From a virus: a stretch of 35,488 bases of DNA. The stretch is taken from IMG/VR virus record IMGVR_UViG_3300025617_000059, positions 1 to 35,488 of that record; one strand, written 5' to 3'. Made by a program: the position numbers and the translations under genes. Under the pieces are notes generated by a model, which worked only from the letters and a program-made list of their open reading frames with translations, searched no databases and was not told the DNA's origin. Below, in pieces: positions 23,376 through 30,333 of this stretch (within the stretch, counting starts at the first letter, position 1; the number at the start of each line of letters is the position of its first letter).

Positions 23376-23898
23376 CTAACTGCTCCGAGTTGTGCTTGAA
23401 TTGTATGTTCTTAACTGTGGCGCCAGGAAACGCAGCCTTGATGCCATCAGCATCGGTCACACTGCCAGCCTCTATGATCCTGACGATCTCATCCAGCTGA
23501 TAAACGACCGGGTCTTTTCCCTTCATCAGTGGAATGACCCGCTGCATATCCATGTGGTCCGACACAAAGTAATAGTTTCTCTTGTTGATCCTAGCCTGAA
23601 GATAGAACACGTCGTCTGGCTTGTTGTTGCCACTGATCTCTGCGTCGATAGCGTGCAGCCCTTTCACAAGGTTCGCACACATATCAACAACCACTCCCGC
23701 TTCACGGGAACGTATCGCATCAAGATACCGTCTCCTAGCTGACTGATACTTCTGTGCTAACTCAGGCGATGCCATGCTATGCCAAGTGTACCAACCCCAC
23801 TTCTTATTCATCCTCTCTTCAGCTGCAATAAAAGACTGCTGGGCTGCATCCCAAGGCTCGACTCCAGGATGAATGTTTGTCTGTTTTCTATAAGCCAT
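23356..23898 (-). CDS. Replication-block protein with SSB-like acidic C-terminal tip
   Basis: I do not recognise the fold of this 180-residue protein. The N-terminal half is helical and basic with Trp residues (NKKWGWYTWHSMA). The middle contains DDVFYLQARINKRNYYFVSDHM, possibly a small beta sheet. The last residues are QLDDEVPF, strongly resembling the DDDIPF tip with which bacterial SSB recruits partner enzymes. The start has AGAGGGG upstream. Position between primase-helicase and initiator suggests a replication accessory, such as a helicase loader or a bridge to host repair and replication proteins. That role is inference. Confidence 0.55.
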   Translation of the reverse strand: MAYRKQTNIHPGVEPWDAAQQSFIAAEERMNKKWGWYTWHSMASPELAQKYQSARRRYLDAIRSREAGVVVDMCANLVKGLHAIDAEISGNNKPDDVFYLQARINKRNYYFVSDHMDMQRVIPLMKGKDPVVYQLDEIVRIIEAGSVTDADGIKAAFPGATVKNIQFKHNSEQLDDEVPF

Positions 23899-23994
23899 TT
23901 TCTACCCCTCTAACTCCGCACCAAAAAGCGCACGCACCGCACGCACCCTACTGTGGGGTGCTGTGCGTGCTATGTGTCCGAGTGCGTGCTGTTT

Positions 23995-24141
23995 ATGTGC
24001 GCTTGATGTGCGCTTAACGCTACAAGCCAGTAACCACGGGGCTTTCAGCATCCGCACATCAATGTGCGCTTCAATGTGCGCCATGTGCGCCCCCGATAAT
24101 TGTCTCGTCTTTGAATCGCAGCTCTTTTCCGCCATGTGCGG
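23995..24141. repeat. Iteron array, candidate replication origin
   Basis: Direct copies of ATGTGCG occur at 23995, 24006, 24062, 24074, 24083 and 24134. The copies at 23995, 24006 and 24062 extend to the identical 10-mer ATGTGCGCTT. One inverted copy lies at 24051-24060 (TCCGCACATC). The first two are 11 bp apart, about one helical turn. Further GTGCGTGC-type sequence lies at 23930-23990. The array covers the last codons of the primase-helicase gene and the 172-bp gap after it. Initiator-bound iterons inside or beside replication genes are well known, for example in lambda O. Confidence 0.6.
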
Positions 24142-25981
24142 ACACTAAATTGCCACTATCGATCAGTGAATTGAGCGCTCTCAGCCATGCCATTCTGCGT
24201 CTCTTTTTAGCCTTCTCATCGTCTCCATGAACGCCACCTTCATTCTCCAACCAGTACACAAATGAGTCCTTGGCGATGCTCTGATTGACCACCCCATTCT
24301 CTATTGCGTCGCGGCAACAGTTCATTGCCTTCAGCTGCTTCTCATTAAGAGTCGACCCACTGGTAAACGACGCTGCATCCTCCTTCTCCAGGTACACGCT
24401 AGTTTGTGTTCCGAAAGTGCCAGTCTCTGCCTGTGTCATCTTGAAGTACAAGTCATCGACCGGCTCTGCATCCTTTTGCTTGTCGTTATAGATCTTCACC
24501 ACCGAGTTCTCGTCCTTGGTGATCTGTAGGCTGGTATCGACAGCACCCATCAACGCTGTGCTGCCTCTCATGCCCCTGGCTGCGTCCTTGCCGCTGTGGT
24601 GCAGTCCCAGTAGCGCACACTGATACTCTTCCTTGAGCCGATCACAAGCCTTCACAAAGCGCCCCATGTCAGTCGCACTATTCTCATCGGCGCCAAGCAA
24701 TGCCCTGGCGACTGTGTCCACAACAATCAGACTGAAACCCCCAGCTCGCTCTTCAAGCTGCTGGAGAGTCACGCTCAACTTCTCGACCTCTACTGGACTC
24801 GCAAAGTTAACCGCAGTCGGCAGGACATAAAACGGCAGATCGTCTGGGTTGATCCCGTTGCCACGGTGATCGACCCACGCATTGATTCGCTTGCCAAGTC
24901 CGCCAACGCCCTCTCCTGCAATGTACAAGACAGCGCCTTGCTTGGTTGCCATGCCATGAAAATCAATGCCGCTAGCAATACTGAGCGCCAGATCGAGAGC
25001 CAGGAATGTCTTACCGCATCCAGGTGCGCCGTACATCACAGCAAAACCAGACTTAGTCAGCAGCCCCTCAACCAAGAACACGATCGGTGGCATAGCCATC
25101 AGCTCGCTTGCCTTCATGGTCTGGAAGATCTCAGGCTTCTCTTCTACGATCTCGCCTGGGTCTGCCAGCTGCTCTTCAATCAGTTGCGACTTCTTAACCA
25201 AGGCAAACAGCTGGTCTTTGGTCTTGCCGGTGTTCAGCCAGTCAACGATGTCGCCCTTGGCCGGTAGCTGGTCGGATAGATCCAATAGCCTCACCTCTTT
25301 GGCGACGCCTACCAATGTGTTGACTACCTTTGCGCCGTGCTTCACACCGACTTCATCATTGTCAGGCATGACGACAACACGGCGACCCTTCAGCCACTTG
25401 GCGTGTTCGTCGCCCCATTGACCTGAACCACCGTTATTTGTAGTTGCCAGAAGTCCGATCTCATTGAGCTTGTCGGCAGCCTTCTCGCCCTCCACAACAA
25501 ATACAATCCGTTCTTTGTGATGAATGACGGCGGGTAAATTATACGGAATCCTTTCGATTCCCTTGAGGTTTTTGATCCAGCCGCCTTGACCGTCTGGCCG
25601 CTGCTGACGGAATGTTTTCTTTCCATCCGCAAAGTCGGTACGCACCACCTGGTACTCCAGGACGCCGTGATCTCCAACATAGTCATAAACCGTAGTGACA
25701 TCGCGCTCCCTCTTCTCAAACTGTGGATCTTTGTCCATGCCAAACTCATTCTCTAGCGCGTCGGCTATGTTGCCGTTGATTTGTGGTCTGGCAAGCTTGA
25801 ATAGATCAACGAAACCACCAGACTCGCCTGTCTCGTGGTCATAGAATGTGCCTTTCTCTGTATCGACGCTCTTTGATCCTTGGCTGCCGAACCTCAGCTC
25901 GTTGCCGTGGGACAGCCTCTTGTTTGGGTCGCCCCAAATCTCTTGGGCAATGACGCCAATGTTTTCTGCGTACTTATTCAT
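24071..25981 (-). CDS. Bifunctional TOPRIM primase-helicase
   Basis: The protein has 636 residues from the ATG at 25981, which follows a GGGGTG ribosome binding site. A longer frame would run back through the terminator and is rejected. TOPRIM primase marks: VVEGEKAAD (162-170, Glu164), MPDNDEVG (205-212) and GDIVDWL (243-249). RecA-like helicase of the RepA/AAA_25 type: Walker A GAPGCGKT (318-325), Walker B SLIVVDTVARA (417-427) and GLHHSGK (459-465). The C-terminal ~100 residues look like a winged helix. It should unwind and prime DNA at the fork for a host polymerase. The 3' end carries iterons. Confidence 0.9.
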   Translation of the reverse strand: MNKYAENIGVIAQEIWGDPNKRLSHGNELRFGSQGSKSVDTEKGTFYDHETGESGGFVDLFKLARPQINGNIADALENEFGMDKDPQFEKRERDVTTVYDYVGDHGVLEYQVVRTDFADGKKTFRQQRPDGQGGWIKNLKGIERIPYNLPAVIHHKERIVFVVEGEKAADKLNEIGLLATTNNGGSGQWGDEHAKWLKGRRVVVMPDNDEVGVKHGAKVVNTLVGVAKEVRLLDLSDQLPAKGDIVDWLNTGKTKDQLFALVKKSQLIEEQLADPGEIVEEKPEIFQTMKASELMAMPPIVFLVEGLLTKSGFAVMYGAPGCGKTFLALDLALSIASGIDFHGMATKQGAVLYIAGEGVGGLGKRINAWVDHRGNGINPDDLPFYVLPTAVNFASPVEVEKLSVTLQQLEERAGGFSLIVVDTVARALLGADENSATDMGRFVKACDRLKEEYQCALLGLHHSGKDAARGMRGSTALMGAVDTSLQITKDENSVVKIYNDKQKDAEPVDDLYFKMTQAETGTFGTQTSVYLEKEDAASFTSGSTLNEKQLKAMNCCRDAIENGVVNQSIAKDSFVYWLENEGGVHGDDEKAKKRRRMAWLRALNSLIDSGNLVSAHGGKELRFKDETIIGGAHGAH

Positions 25982-25991
25982 GTAACACCCC

Positions 25992-26015
25992 AAAAAAAAG
26001 CCCCCCGTAGGGGGC
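25992..26015 (-). terminator. Intrinsic terminator after the SSB gene
   Basis: Leftward strand: a 6-bp G/C stem (26015-26000) with a 4-base loop is followed directly by eight T (25999-25992). It starts six bases past the SSB stop and ends ten bases before the primase-helicase ATG. It is a textbook rho-independent terminator. Because no separate promoter is visible between it and the next gene, it probably gives partial read-through that sets SSB well above primase-helicase. Confidence 0.85.
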
Positions 26016-26020
26016 AAACA

Positions 26021-26578
26021 TCAGAACTTCCAATCTTCATCCGAGGAAGAATCAGCCTGGGGTGCTGGCTGAGGAGGTTCTGGAGCTGGTTCTGGAGCTG
26101 CTGGTGCAGCCTCCTGTTGATCGGCTGGCTTGTCCTTCCATCCTTTCAACTCAAACTCCGGCACACGGGTAGTGCCTTTGCCGATCGCCACGGCCTTGGC
26201 TCCATTAAAGGAAACCATTGCCATCTTGTCAGCGTTACTTGCTGCGCCGTTATGGATTGCCGGCCACACTGCTTCAAGCCCCATCTTGGGACCGCTGCCA
26301 GTGCTGGTCCATTCACGCCATCCGGCGTTAGGGATAAAGACCATGACACTAAATCCGCGCTTGAAGTCTGGGTCTGGCTGACGTGACTTGACGCCGGGTC
26401 TTTCGTCCCATTGCCACTCAGGTGCCTGGCCCTCGCTGATCTTGCCCCAGCCTGTCTTTAGGCTTGCGGGGTCCACTCCCATTCCCTTGAACTCGATCTC
26501 TTCGCCATCCACATACCATGCGTTCACTGATGGCTTGAAGCGGAAATACTCCGCTGTTGAATCGTTAAGTCCTAGCAT
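26021..26578 (-). CDS. Phage single-stranded-DNA-binding protein
   Basis: The protein has 185 residues from the ATG at 26578. That start forms TAATG with the preceding stop and has AGGAGA upstream; a 12-residue longer frame is less likely. The core (RGFSVMVFIPNAGWREWTS, MGLEAVWP, MVSFNGAKAVAIGKGTTRVPEFELKGW) matches a phage SSB-like family with an OB-type arrangement as I recall it. A Pro/Ala-rich linker leads to an acidic tail ending SSSDEDWKF, as in gp2.5-type proteins whose acidic, aromatic-ended tails bind partners. It coats single strands in replication and recombination. Confidence 0.75.
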   Translation of the reverse strand: MLGLNDSTAEYFRFKPSVNAWYVDGEEIEFKGMGVDPASLKTGWGKISEGQAPEWQWDERPGVKSRQPDPDFKRGFSVMVFIPNAGWREWTSTGSGPKMGLEAVWPAIHNGAASNADKMAMVSFNGAKAVAIGKGTTRVPEFELKGWKDKPADQQEAAPAAPEPAPEPPQPAPQADSSSDEDWKF

Positions 26579-26976
26579 TACTCTTCTCCTACTTCTCTGA
26601 CTATGCCGCACCACAGCTCAAAGCTAATTTGCGCGACGCTATTGATGTCATGCTGCTCATAGCAGTCATGACCAGGGCCAACCCAGTTGATGTACACCTG
26701 GATTGGCTTCCTGTCTTGTTTGACAATCAGGACTGGGCGCAGCTGACGGAGACTTGCCTGAGCTGCTGTCTGTAACCAGAACGCCTTGATGTCGCCTGGC
26801 TTCACTACAGCGTACCGCTTGCACTCAATAGACCAACCAGGCACGCCGGACAAATCGTCCCCGCCTTGCTGGTATTGCTCTAGGTTTCTTTTTGCGGCGT
26901 ACCCAAGATGGTCCCGGATTAGGGCTGCAACCTCTCTCTCAAATGCTGCGCCCTTGTTCCTCGATGCTGCTCCCAT
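26578..26976 (-). CDS. PD-(D/E)XK nuclease, Holliday-junction-resolvase-like
   Basis: The 132-residue protein begins with basic residues and then Glu13 in GAAFEREVAALI. Asp40-Asp41 follow in QGGDDLSGVPG and Glu51-x-Lys53 in GWSIECKRY. This is the catalytic order of small PD-(D/E)XK nucleases, including archaeal Hjc-like and phage resolvases. The later strand RPVLIVKQDRKPIQVYI fits the fold. It is the first gene of the leftward block. Likely roles are resolving recombination or packaging intermediates, or trimming branched DNA. The exact substrate is uncertain. Confidence 0.75.
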   Translation of the reverse strand: MGAASRNKGAAFEREVAALIRDHLGYAAKRNLEQYQQGGDDLSGVPGWSIECKRYAVVKPGDIKAFWLQTAAQASLRQLRPVLIVKQDRKPIQVYINWVGPGHDCYEQHDINSVAQISFELWCGIVREVGEE

Positions 26977-27111
26977 TTGACTCCCTGAATGTCAATGTTT
27001 TGCAAACTCTAGAGCGGTCGTTGACAACAAGCAATCAACAAAAGCTTGCATTGTGCGGAACTTATGGTCTAACCTGTACTTGTCGATGAGGGAAACAAGA
27101 GGAGATTCGAC
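26977..27111. promoter_or_regulatory. Divergent control region between leftward and rightward operons
   Basis: 135 bp separate two oppositely transcribed genes. A perfect TTGACA lies at 27021-27026 within the near-palindrome GTTGACAAC, and TTGTCA is read on the other strand. Neither has a convincing -10 at normal spacing (leftward TGCAAA at 17 bp is weak). TATGGT occurs at 27064-27069. A copy of TTGTGCGG (27052-27059), close to the iteron core, is also present. The region must hold the early promoters, possibly activator- or repressor-controlled. Exact boxes are uncertain. Confidence 0.5.
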
Positions 27112-27516
27112 ATGACACATTTATCTTATAACGGCGTTTGTGAAAATCGTTCTTTCAATCAGTGGTGCGCTGACAATGGCGTTGAGGTTGTGACTGCCTG
27201 GGATGCCGGGATGTACGGCAACATCACCTACAAGGTGCGCGTTGCTGGCAAATTGTTGCTTGCTTCTGCCTACCAGTCTCAGCATGGCAACTTTACTTTC
27301 GACGTGAACACCGAGTCGCGTGAAGCTGCCACTGAGAATGCGTGTTGCACATTGCGTGTTGGTCAGGTCCGCGTTAAGTCAGGCGACACGATCAATGAGC
27401 CAGATGGTCGCGTAATTACTGTCGGTAAATTTATCGGAAACGAATGGCAAGCTTGGGATCAAGATGGCAAGCCTGTCTGGAATTATAGACGTTTTGTCCA
27501 CCCGGAGGCCGCGTAA
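27112..27516 (+). CDS. Early protein of unknown function, first gene of rightward operon
   Basis: The 134-residue soluble protein has AGAGGAG upstream of the ATG. I recognise no family. The sequence has mixed alpha/beta character (TYKVRVAGKLLLASAYQS; CTLRVGQVRVKSGDTINEP) and a C-terminal segment with GRVITVGKFIGNEWQAWDQDGKPVWNYRR. That segment looks like a small beta-barrel (SH3-like) domain. As the promoter-proximal gene of the early operon it is a candidate host-takeover or anti-defence protein. That role is speculative. Confidence 0.7.
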   Translation: MTHLSYNGVCENRSFNQWCADNGVEVVTAWDAGMYGNITYKVRVAGKLLLASAYQSQHGNFTFDVNTESREAATENACCTLRVGQVRVKSGDTINEPDGRVITVGKFIGNEWQAWDQDGKPVWNYRRFVHPEAA

Positions 27517-27737
27517 TGCATCATCAAGAATTCGTTGGAAAAAAAGTGATCGGTCGCTGGGGTGCGATGCACCCTGAGTCTTTCGGTGAGGTGGTGCTTG
27601 CTGGCACCATCGGTGTCTTCATACGCTGGGACGATATCCCTGAGAGTTTCGTGCCTTACTTTGAGCTGCGTAACGATTACGCGGAGCCTGTCGGCAGCCC
27701 TGTGGGTGTGTATGTTCACGTTGAGGATTATGTGTAA
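27516..27737 (+). CDS. Small early protein of unknown function
   Basis: The 73-residue protein has a start overlapping the previous stop by one base (TAATG). Alternating hydrophobic residues (KKVIGRWGAMHPESFGEVVLAG, GVFIRWDDIP) and a C-terminal VGVYVHVEDYV suggest a compact beta-rich fold. The C-terminal residues are acidic. Tight coupling to both neighbours argues that it is genuinely expressed. I cannot assign a family. Confidence 0.65.
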   Translation: MHHQEFVGKKVIGRWGAMHPESFGEVVLAGTIGVFIRWDDIPESFVPYFELRNDYAEPVGSPVGVYVHVEDYV

Positions 27738-27898
27738 TGGAGCTGCATATCGGAGCAACAATCTCACTGGCCGGCGGCAAGATCGTCGGCACAGTCCTGT
27801 CGTACCGTGGCCGTATCGTCACGATCCGCACGCCTGACGGCGATAAAAAGCGCATTGAAAAGCGCCTGATCGAAACAATCATGGAGTCATTTGTATGA
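27737..27898 (+). CDS. Small 53-residue early protein, possible SH3-like barrel
   Basis: The start ATG at 27737 overlaps the preceding TAA by one base (TAATG); the stop TGA is at 27896. The product, MELHIGATISLAGGKIVGTV then YRGRIVTIRTPDGDKKRIEK, shows five short alternating strands followed by a basic helix. It looks like a tiny KOW/SH3-like barrel that could bind nucleic acid. Coupled start and stop overlaps on both sides support coding. Confidence 0.65.
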   Translation: MELHIGATISLAGGKIVGTVLSYRGRIVTIRTPDGDKKRIEKRLIETIMESFV

Positions 27899-28029
27899 GT
27901 GAATGGTTTGCAATCGCGGTGTTATTCATCGTGACCTATGGCGTGGCAATCGCCGTGTCTGTTGTAGCCGATAAGCTACTACGCCGTTTCTTTGGACGCG
28001 GCATCTGGCCAAAGGATTACTTCAAATGA
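27895..28029 (+). CDS. Small 44-residue membrane protein
   Basis: The ATG at 27895 overlaps the previous TGA (ATGA), and the stop TGA at 28027 overlaps the next ATG (ATGA). The product opens MSEWFAIAVLFIVTYGVAIAV, a single clear transmembrane helix with outward-type N-terminus. A basic tail follows (LLRRFFGRGIWPKDYFK), expected to stay in the cytoplasm. Small single-pass early proteins may act in superinfection exclusion or membrane-protein inhibition, but no family is recognised. Confidence 0.7.
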   Translation: MSEWFAIAVLFIVTYGVAIAVSVVADKLLRRFFGRGIWPKDYFK

Positions 28030-28247
28030 TCAAGATCTATTACCAGCGCGTCGAGTTTGAGGGGAATGAATACGACATTCGATTCAGCGAAACGTCGCTC
28101 AACGACACTGAAGAAATGCCTGGCATGGAGCTGCTCGATGTCGATGGCATGGAGTCATACAGCGTACCGGCGCGTATCTGGGAGTTCTGCCAAGCGCAGA
28201 TGGATACCAAGGTCGCACTAACAGATGAGGATTTATACAGATGGTAG
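28026..28247 (+). CDS. Small acidic early protein of unknown function
   Basis: The 73-residue protein is coupled to the preceding gene by ATGA. It is acidic, with strands at the start (MIKIYYQRVEFEGNEYDIRF) and a Trp-containing helix near the end (RIWEFCQAQMDTK). A net negative charge is common among phage inhibitors and DNA mimics, yet the pattern is not specific. The C-terminal codons overlap the exonuclease start by seven bases. Confidence 0.65.
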   Translation: MIKIYYQRVEFEGNEYDIRFSETSLNDTEEMPGMELLDVDGMESYSVPARIWEFCQAQMDTKVALTDEDLYRW

Positions 28248-29194
28248 GCAAAGTCACCACAATCCAGAAGATGAGCGCGAGCCGTCTTCCAAATATCATG
28301 GGCTTCAGCCCCTGGTCCACGCCAAACGATGAGCTGGACACAACGATCCGCGCTCGCAAAGAAGGTGTGCATCACTATGAGATTCAGGTCGGCGAGGCAG
28401 CTGACTGGGGCAATGAGTTTGAAGATCAAATTATACGCACCGCTGCACGGCGCCTCGGTCTGAAGAAATTGAAGCTCGATTACCCAGAAGCTTACAACTA
28501 CAAGGATCTGCTCCAGGCGTCCTTGGATGGCGGCGCGATCGCTGATGGCCTGGTGATCAACACAGACGTCGCTAATAACATTTATGTTATGAATCAGGAA
28601 GGCACGATCACGTTGGATGGCAAAGGTGTGCTGGAAGCCAAGCTCACTCGCGTCGCACCCAGTGACGTACCAGCTGCATACCGTGGACCGATTCAACTAC
28701 AAGGTCAGATGCTCTGCACCGGCGCGCAGTGGGGTGTGATCGCAACGCTGTACCAGGGGGTGAACCTGTACATCTATGTGTACAAGGCCGATGCAGAAAT
28801 GCAGCAAAAAATCATTATGGCTTGTTCTGACTTTGAGCGGCGTGTGCGTGATGAGGATTGGTATCCGGCGATGAGTGCAGCTGAGGCAGCTGACATGAAA
28901 GGCGACGTACCTGAAGACGTCGAGATGGATGCCGACAATGATCTACAGGAAAAGATCGAGCGGTTAGCACATTTGCGAACCGAGCTGAAAGCCTATGATG
29001 GGTTGGTCACTGATCTTCAACTCGACATCATGAACGACATGAAAGAGAAGGACGCAAACATCTGTAACGCTGGACGCTACAAGATCACCTGGCCGCTGCG
29101 TCGGATCAAAGCCAAGCCGGCGCAAACCAAAGAGATCCCTGCTGTTGAAGAGCGCTGGGAAAGAGCTAAGACGCTGAAAGTGGAGGAGTTATGA
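28241..29194 (+). CDS. YqaJ / lambda-exonuclease-type recombination nuclease
   Basis: The 317-residue protein has the PD-(D/E)XK order of YqaJ-like viral recombinases: an N-terminal GMSASRLPNIMGFSPW-like segment (IQKMSASRLPNIMGFSPW), Glu59 in WGNEFE, Asp96 in ASLDGG, and Glu132-x-Lys134 in VLEAKLT. A Q motif follows in QLQGQMLCTGAQWGVIATL. The last ~80 residues are helical. It should digest one strand of double-stranded ends to produce 3' overhangs for annealing. No separate RecT/Beta-type annealase is visible, so a partner may be the SSB or an unrecognised early protein. Confidence 0.9.
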   Translation: MVGKVTTIQKMSASRLPNIMGFSPWSTPNDELDTTIRARKEGVHHYEIQVGEAADWGNEFEDQIIRTAARRLGLKKLKLDYPEAYNYKDLLQASLDGGAIADGLVINTDVANNIYVMNQEGTITLDGKGVLEAKLTRVAPSDVPAAYRGPIQLQGQMLCTGAQWGVIATLYQGVNLYIYVYKADAEMQQKIIMACSDFERRVRDEDWYPAMSAAEAADMKGDVPEDVEMDADNDLQEKIERLAHLRTELKAYDGLVTDLQLDIMNDMKEKDANICNAGRYKITWPLRRIKAKPAQTKEIPAVEERWERAKTLKVEEL

Positions 29195-29475
29195 TTAAAT
29201 TTATTTTGCTAGAGGGGCATCATTTGACCCCGATCGAAAACATTAAAAACTGCCGCAGATCTTTACAAGATGATTGGTATCTTGATGAAAATGGTAAAAA
29301 CAGGCAGTGGTTTTGTGAGTTAACCAGTATTCAGTTTGACGATGAAGGGGTGATGTGCAGCAAACTCGTTTTTCACCATGTCTTCGATGACTTTATCAAG
29401 GCGATTGAGGAAGGTATGAAGTCAGACGACCCGATTATCAAGCCGCGAACAGCCACGAAAGACGACTGGTACTAG
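29191..29475 (+). CDS. Early protein of unknown function
   Basis: The 94-residue protein has a start overlapping the exonuclease stop (ATGA) with GGAGG upstream. The sequence suggests mixed alpha/beta folding (MIKFILLEGHHLTPI; WFCELTSIQFDDEGVM) with an acidic C-terminal helix and a DDWY ending. No motif is recognised. Coupling to the exonuclease suggests a recombination accessory, but only by position. Confidence 0.65.
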   Translation: MIKFILLEGHHLTPIENIKNCRRSLQDDWYLDENGKNRQWFCELTSIQFDDEGVMCSKLVFHHVFDDFIKAIEEGMKSDDPIIKPRTATKDDWY

Positions 29476-29484
29476 GAGGTAATT

Positions 29485-29730
29485 ATGATTGGTTTTTGGC
29501 CGACGCCATGCTTGTCCAGACACTATAACTATGAGATTCCAATGAGAGAGTATTATCTTGAGGAGTCATTGTGCGGAGTTCGCGGACCAGCTTATGCAAA
29601 TCGATTTTATCTAAGGCTAGATGGATGGCCGAGCTGCTTAAATGACCCAGATAAATTTTACGGTACATGGGATGAAGGCATGGACTGCCGCAAACAGAAG
29701 GCTGTCATGTCAGTGGGGAACTTTGTATGA
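29485..29730 (+). CDS. Early protein of unknown function, aromatic-rich
   Basis: The 81-residue protein is preceded by a very strong ribosome binding site (AGGAGG, seven bases before ATG), suggesting high translation. It is rich in Tyr, Trp and Cys (C9, C30, C51, C68), with a central RGPAYANRFYLRLDGWPSC. The four Cys residues could bind metal, although spacing matches no known finger. No family is recognised. Confidence 0.6.
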   Translation: MIGFWPTPCLSRHYNYEIPMREYYLEESLCGVRGPAYANRFYLRLDGWPSCLNDPDKFYGTWDEGMDCRKQKAVMSVGNFV

Positions 29731-29981
29731 CGGAGTTTGAGATTGAAACCATCGTGGCGATGTACAAGAACGGCGACTCATATGCCGCCATTTGCAGAGC
29801 TGTCAAAAAAAGTGAGTACCTTGTGAAGCAATGGATCAAGAAGAACCGTGGTGAATACGGGCTTGAGAGGCGCAGGAACCTGGCTGACAACCTGAACAAC
29901 ACGCTGTCATCATCTGCCTGGGATGATAGCAAGTGGAATCTACAGCTAGGCATCGAGCTAATCAAAAGGAAGTGGGCATGA
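29727..29981 (+). CDS. Small helix-turn-helix protein (homeodomain-like)
   Basis: The 84-residue protein has residues ~5-42 forming a helix-turn-helix: FEIETIVAMYKNGDSYAAICRAVKKSEYLVKQWIKKNR. This resembles the homeodomain-like domains of transposases and phage regulators. A basic and then amphipathic C-terminal half follows. The start overlaps the previous stop (ATGA). Probably a DNA-binding regulator of phage or host transcription; the target is unknown. Confidence 0.65.
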   Translation: MTEFEIETIVAMYKNGDSYAAICRAVKKSEYLVKQWIKKNRGEYGLERRRNLADNLNNTLSSSAWDDSKWNLQLGIELIKRKWA

Positions 29982-30157
29982 CAGACAATCCGTATTGGCA
30001 GAACCACAACCACCGGCGTCTCGATCCAGAAGACGTGCTGCTGATTCGTCAGCTGCATGATGAAGGGCTGAGCCAGATAGAAATTGCAGAAAAATTTGAA
30101 GTCACCAAGTCTCACGTCAGTAAGATCGTGACCAGGAAAGTGTGGAGGCACCTGTGA
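29978..30157 (+). CDS. Small helix-turn-helix regulator
   Basis: The protein has 59 residues from the ATG at 29978, which overlaps the preceding TGA (ATGA) and has AAAAGGAAG upstream. A longer frame starting at 29933 lacks this support. Residues ~18-55 give LIRQLHDEGLSQIEIAEKF then VTKSHVSKIV, a classic helix-turn-helix of the resolvase/HTH type. The protein is little more than a DNA-binding domain. It likely adjusts early-to-late switching. Confidence 0.68.
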   Translation: MTDNPYWQNHNHRRLDPEDVLLIRQLHDEGLSQIEIAEKFEVTKSHVSKIVTRKVWRHL

Positions 30158-30333
30158 AAATAACGATTGAGATTGAAGGCAAGCCAGAAGAGTTCCAAGA
30201 AGTCTTTGTGCCGTCAGACAAGCAGACTGAGTTCATGAACATGACTTACGACGCATACTGTGAGGCATTGAGAACATTTATCTGGGACAACATTGACCCG
30301 CACAAATTTATTAGGGGGAAGAATGACAAGTAA
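30154..30333 (+). CDS. Small acidic protein of unknown function
   Basis: The protein has 59 residues from GTG at 30154, chosen because GGAGG lies five bases upstream and the start overlaps the previous stop (GTGA). An alternative GTG four codons earlier would lie within the ribosome binding site. The product begins MKITIEIEGKPEEFQEVFVP, strand-rich, and continues into an aromatic helix (YDAYCEALRTFIWDNIDPHKF). No family is recognised. Confidence 0.6.
   Translation: MKITIEIEGKPEEFQEVFVPSDKQTEFMNMTYDAYCEALRTFIWDNIDPHKFIRGKNDK

Noticed and set aside
23902-24135. 77-codon leftward frame over the iteron region
   Set aside because: Its Ala-His and His-Arg content simply translates the GTGCGC repeats, it overlaps the primase-helicase end by 65 bases and has no ribosome binding site.
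26579-26614. Upstream start for the SSB gene
   Set aside because: It would overlap the nuclease gene by 37 bases; the TAATG start at 26578 has an excellent AGGAGA site.
28040-28696. 218-codon - strand frame opposite the exonuclease
   Set aside because: The exonuclease has intact catalytic motifs and proper coupling to its neighbours; the antisense frame has no ribosome binding site or recognisable domain.
29705-30151. 148-codon - strand frame opposite the helix-turn-helix genes
   Set aside because: It is antisense to two coupled genes with clear DNA-binding motifs and has no start signal.
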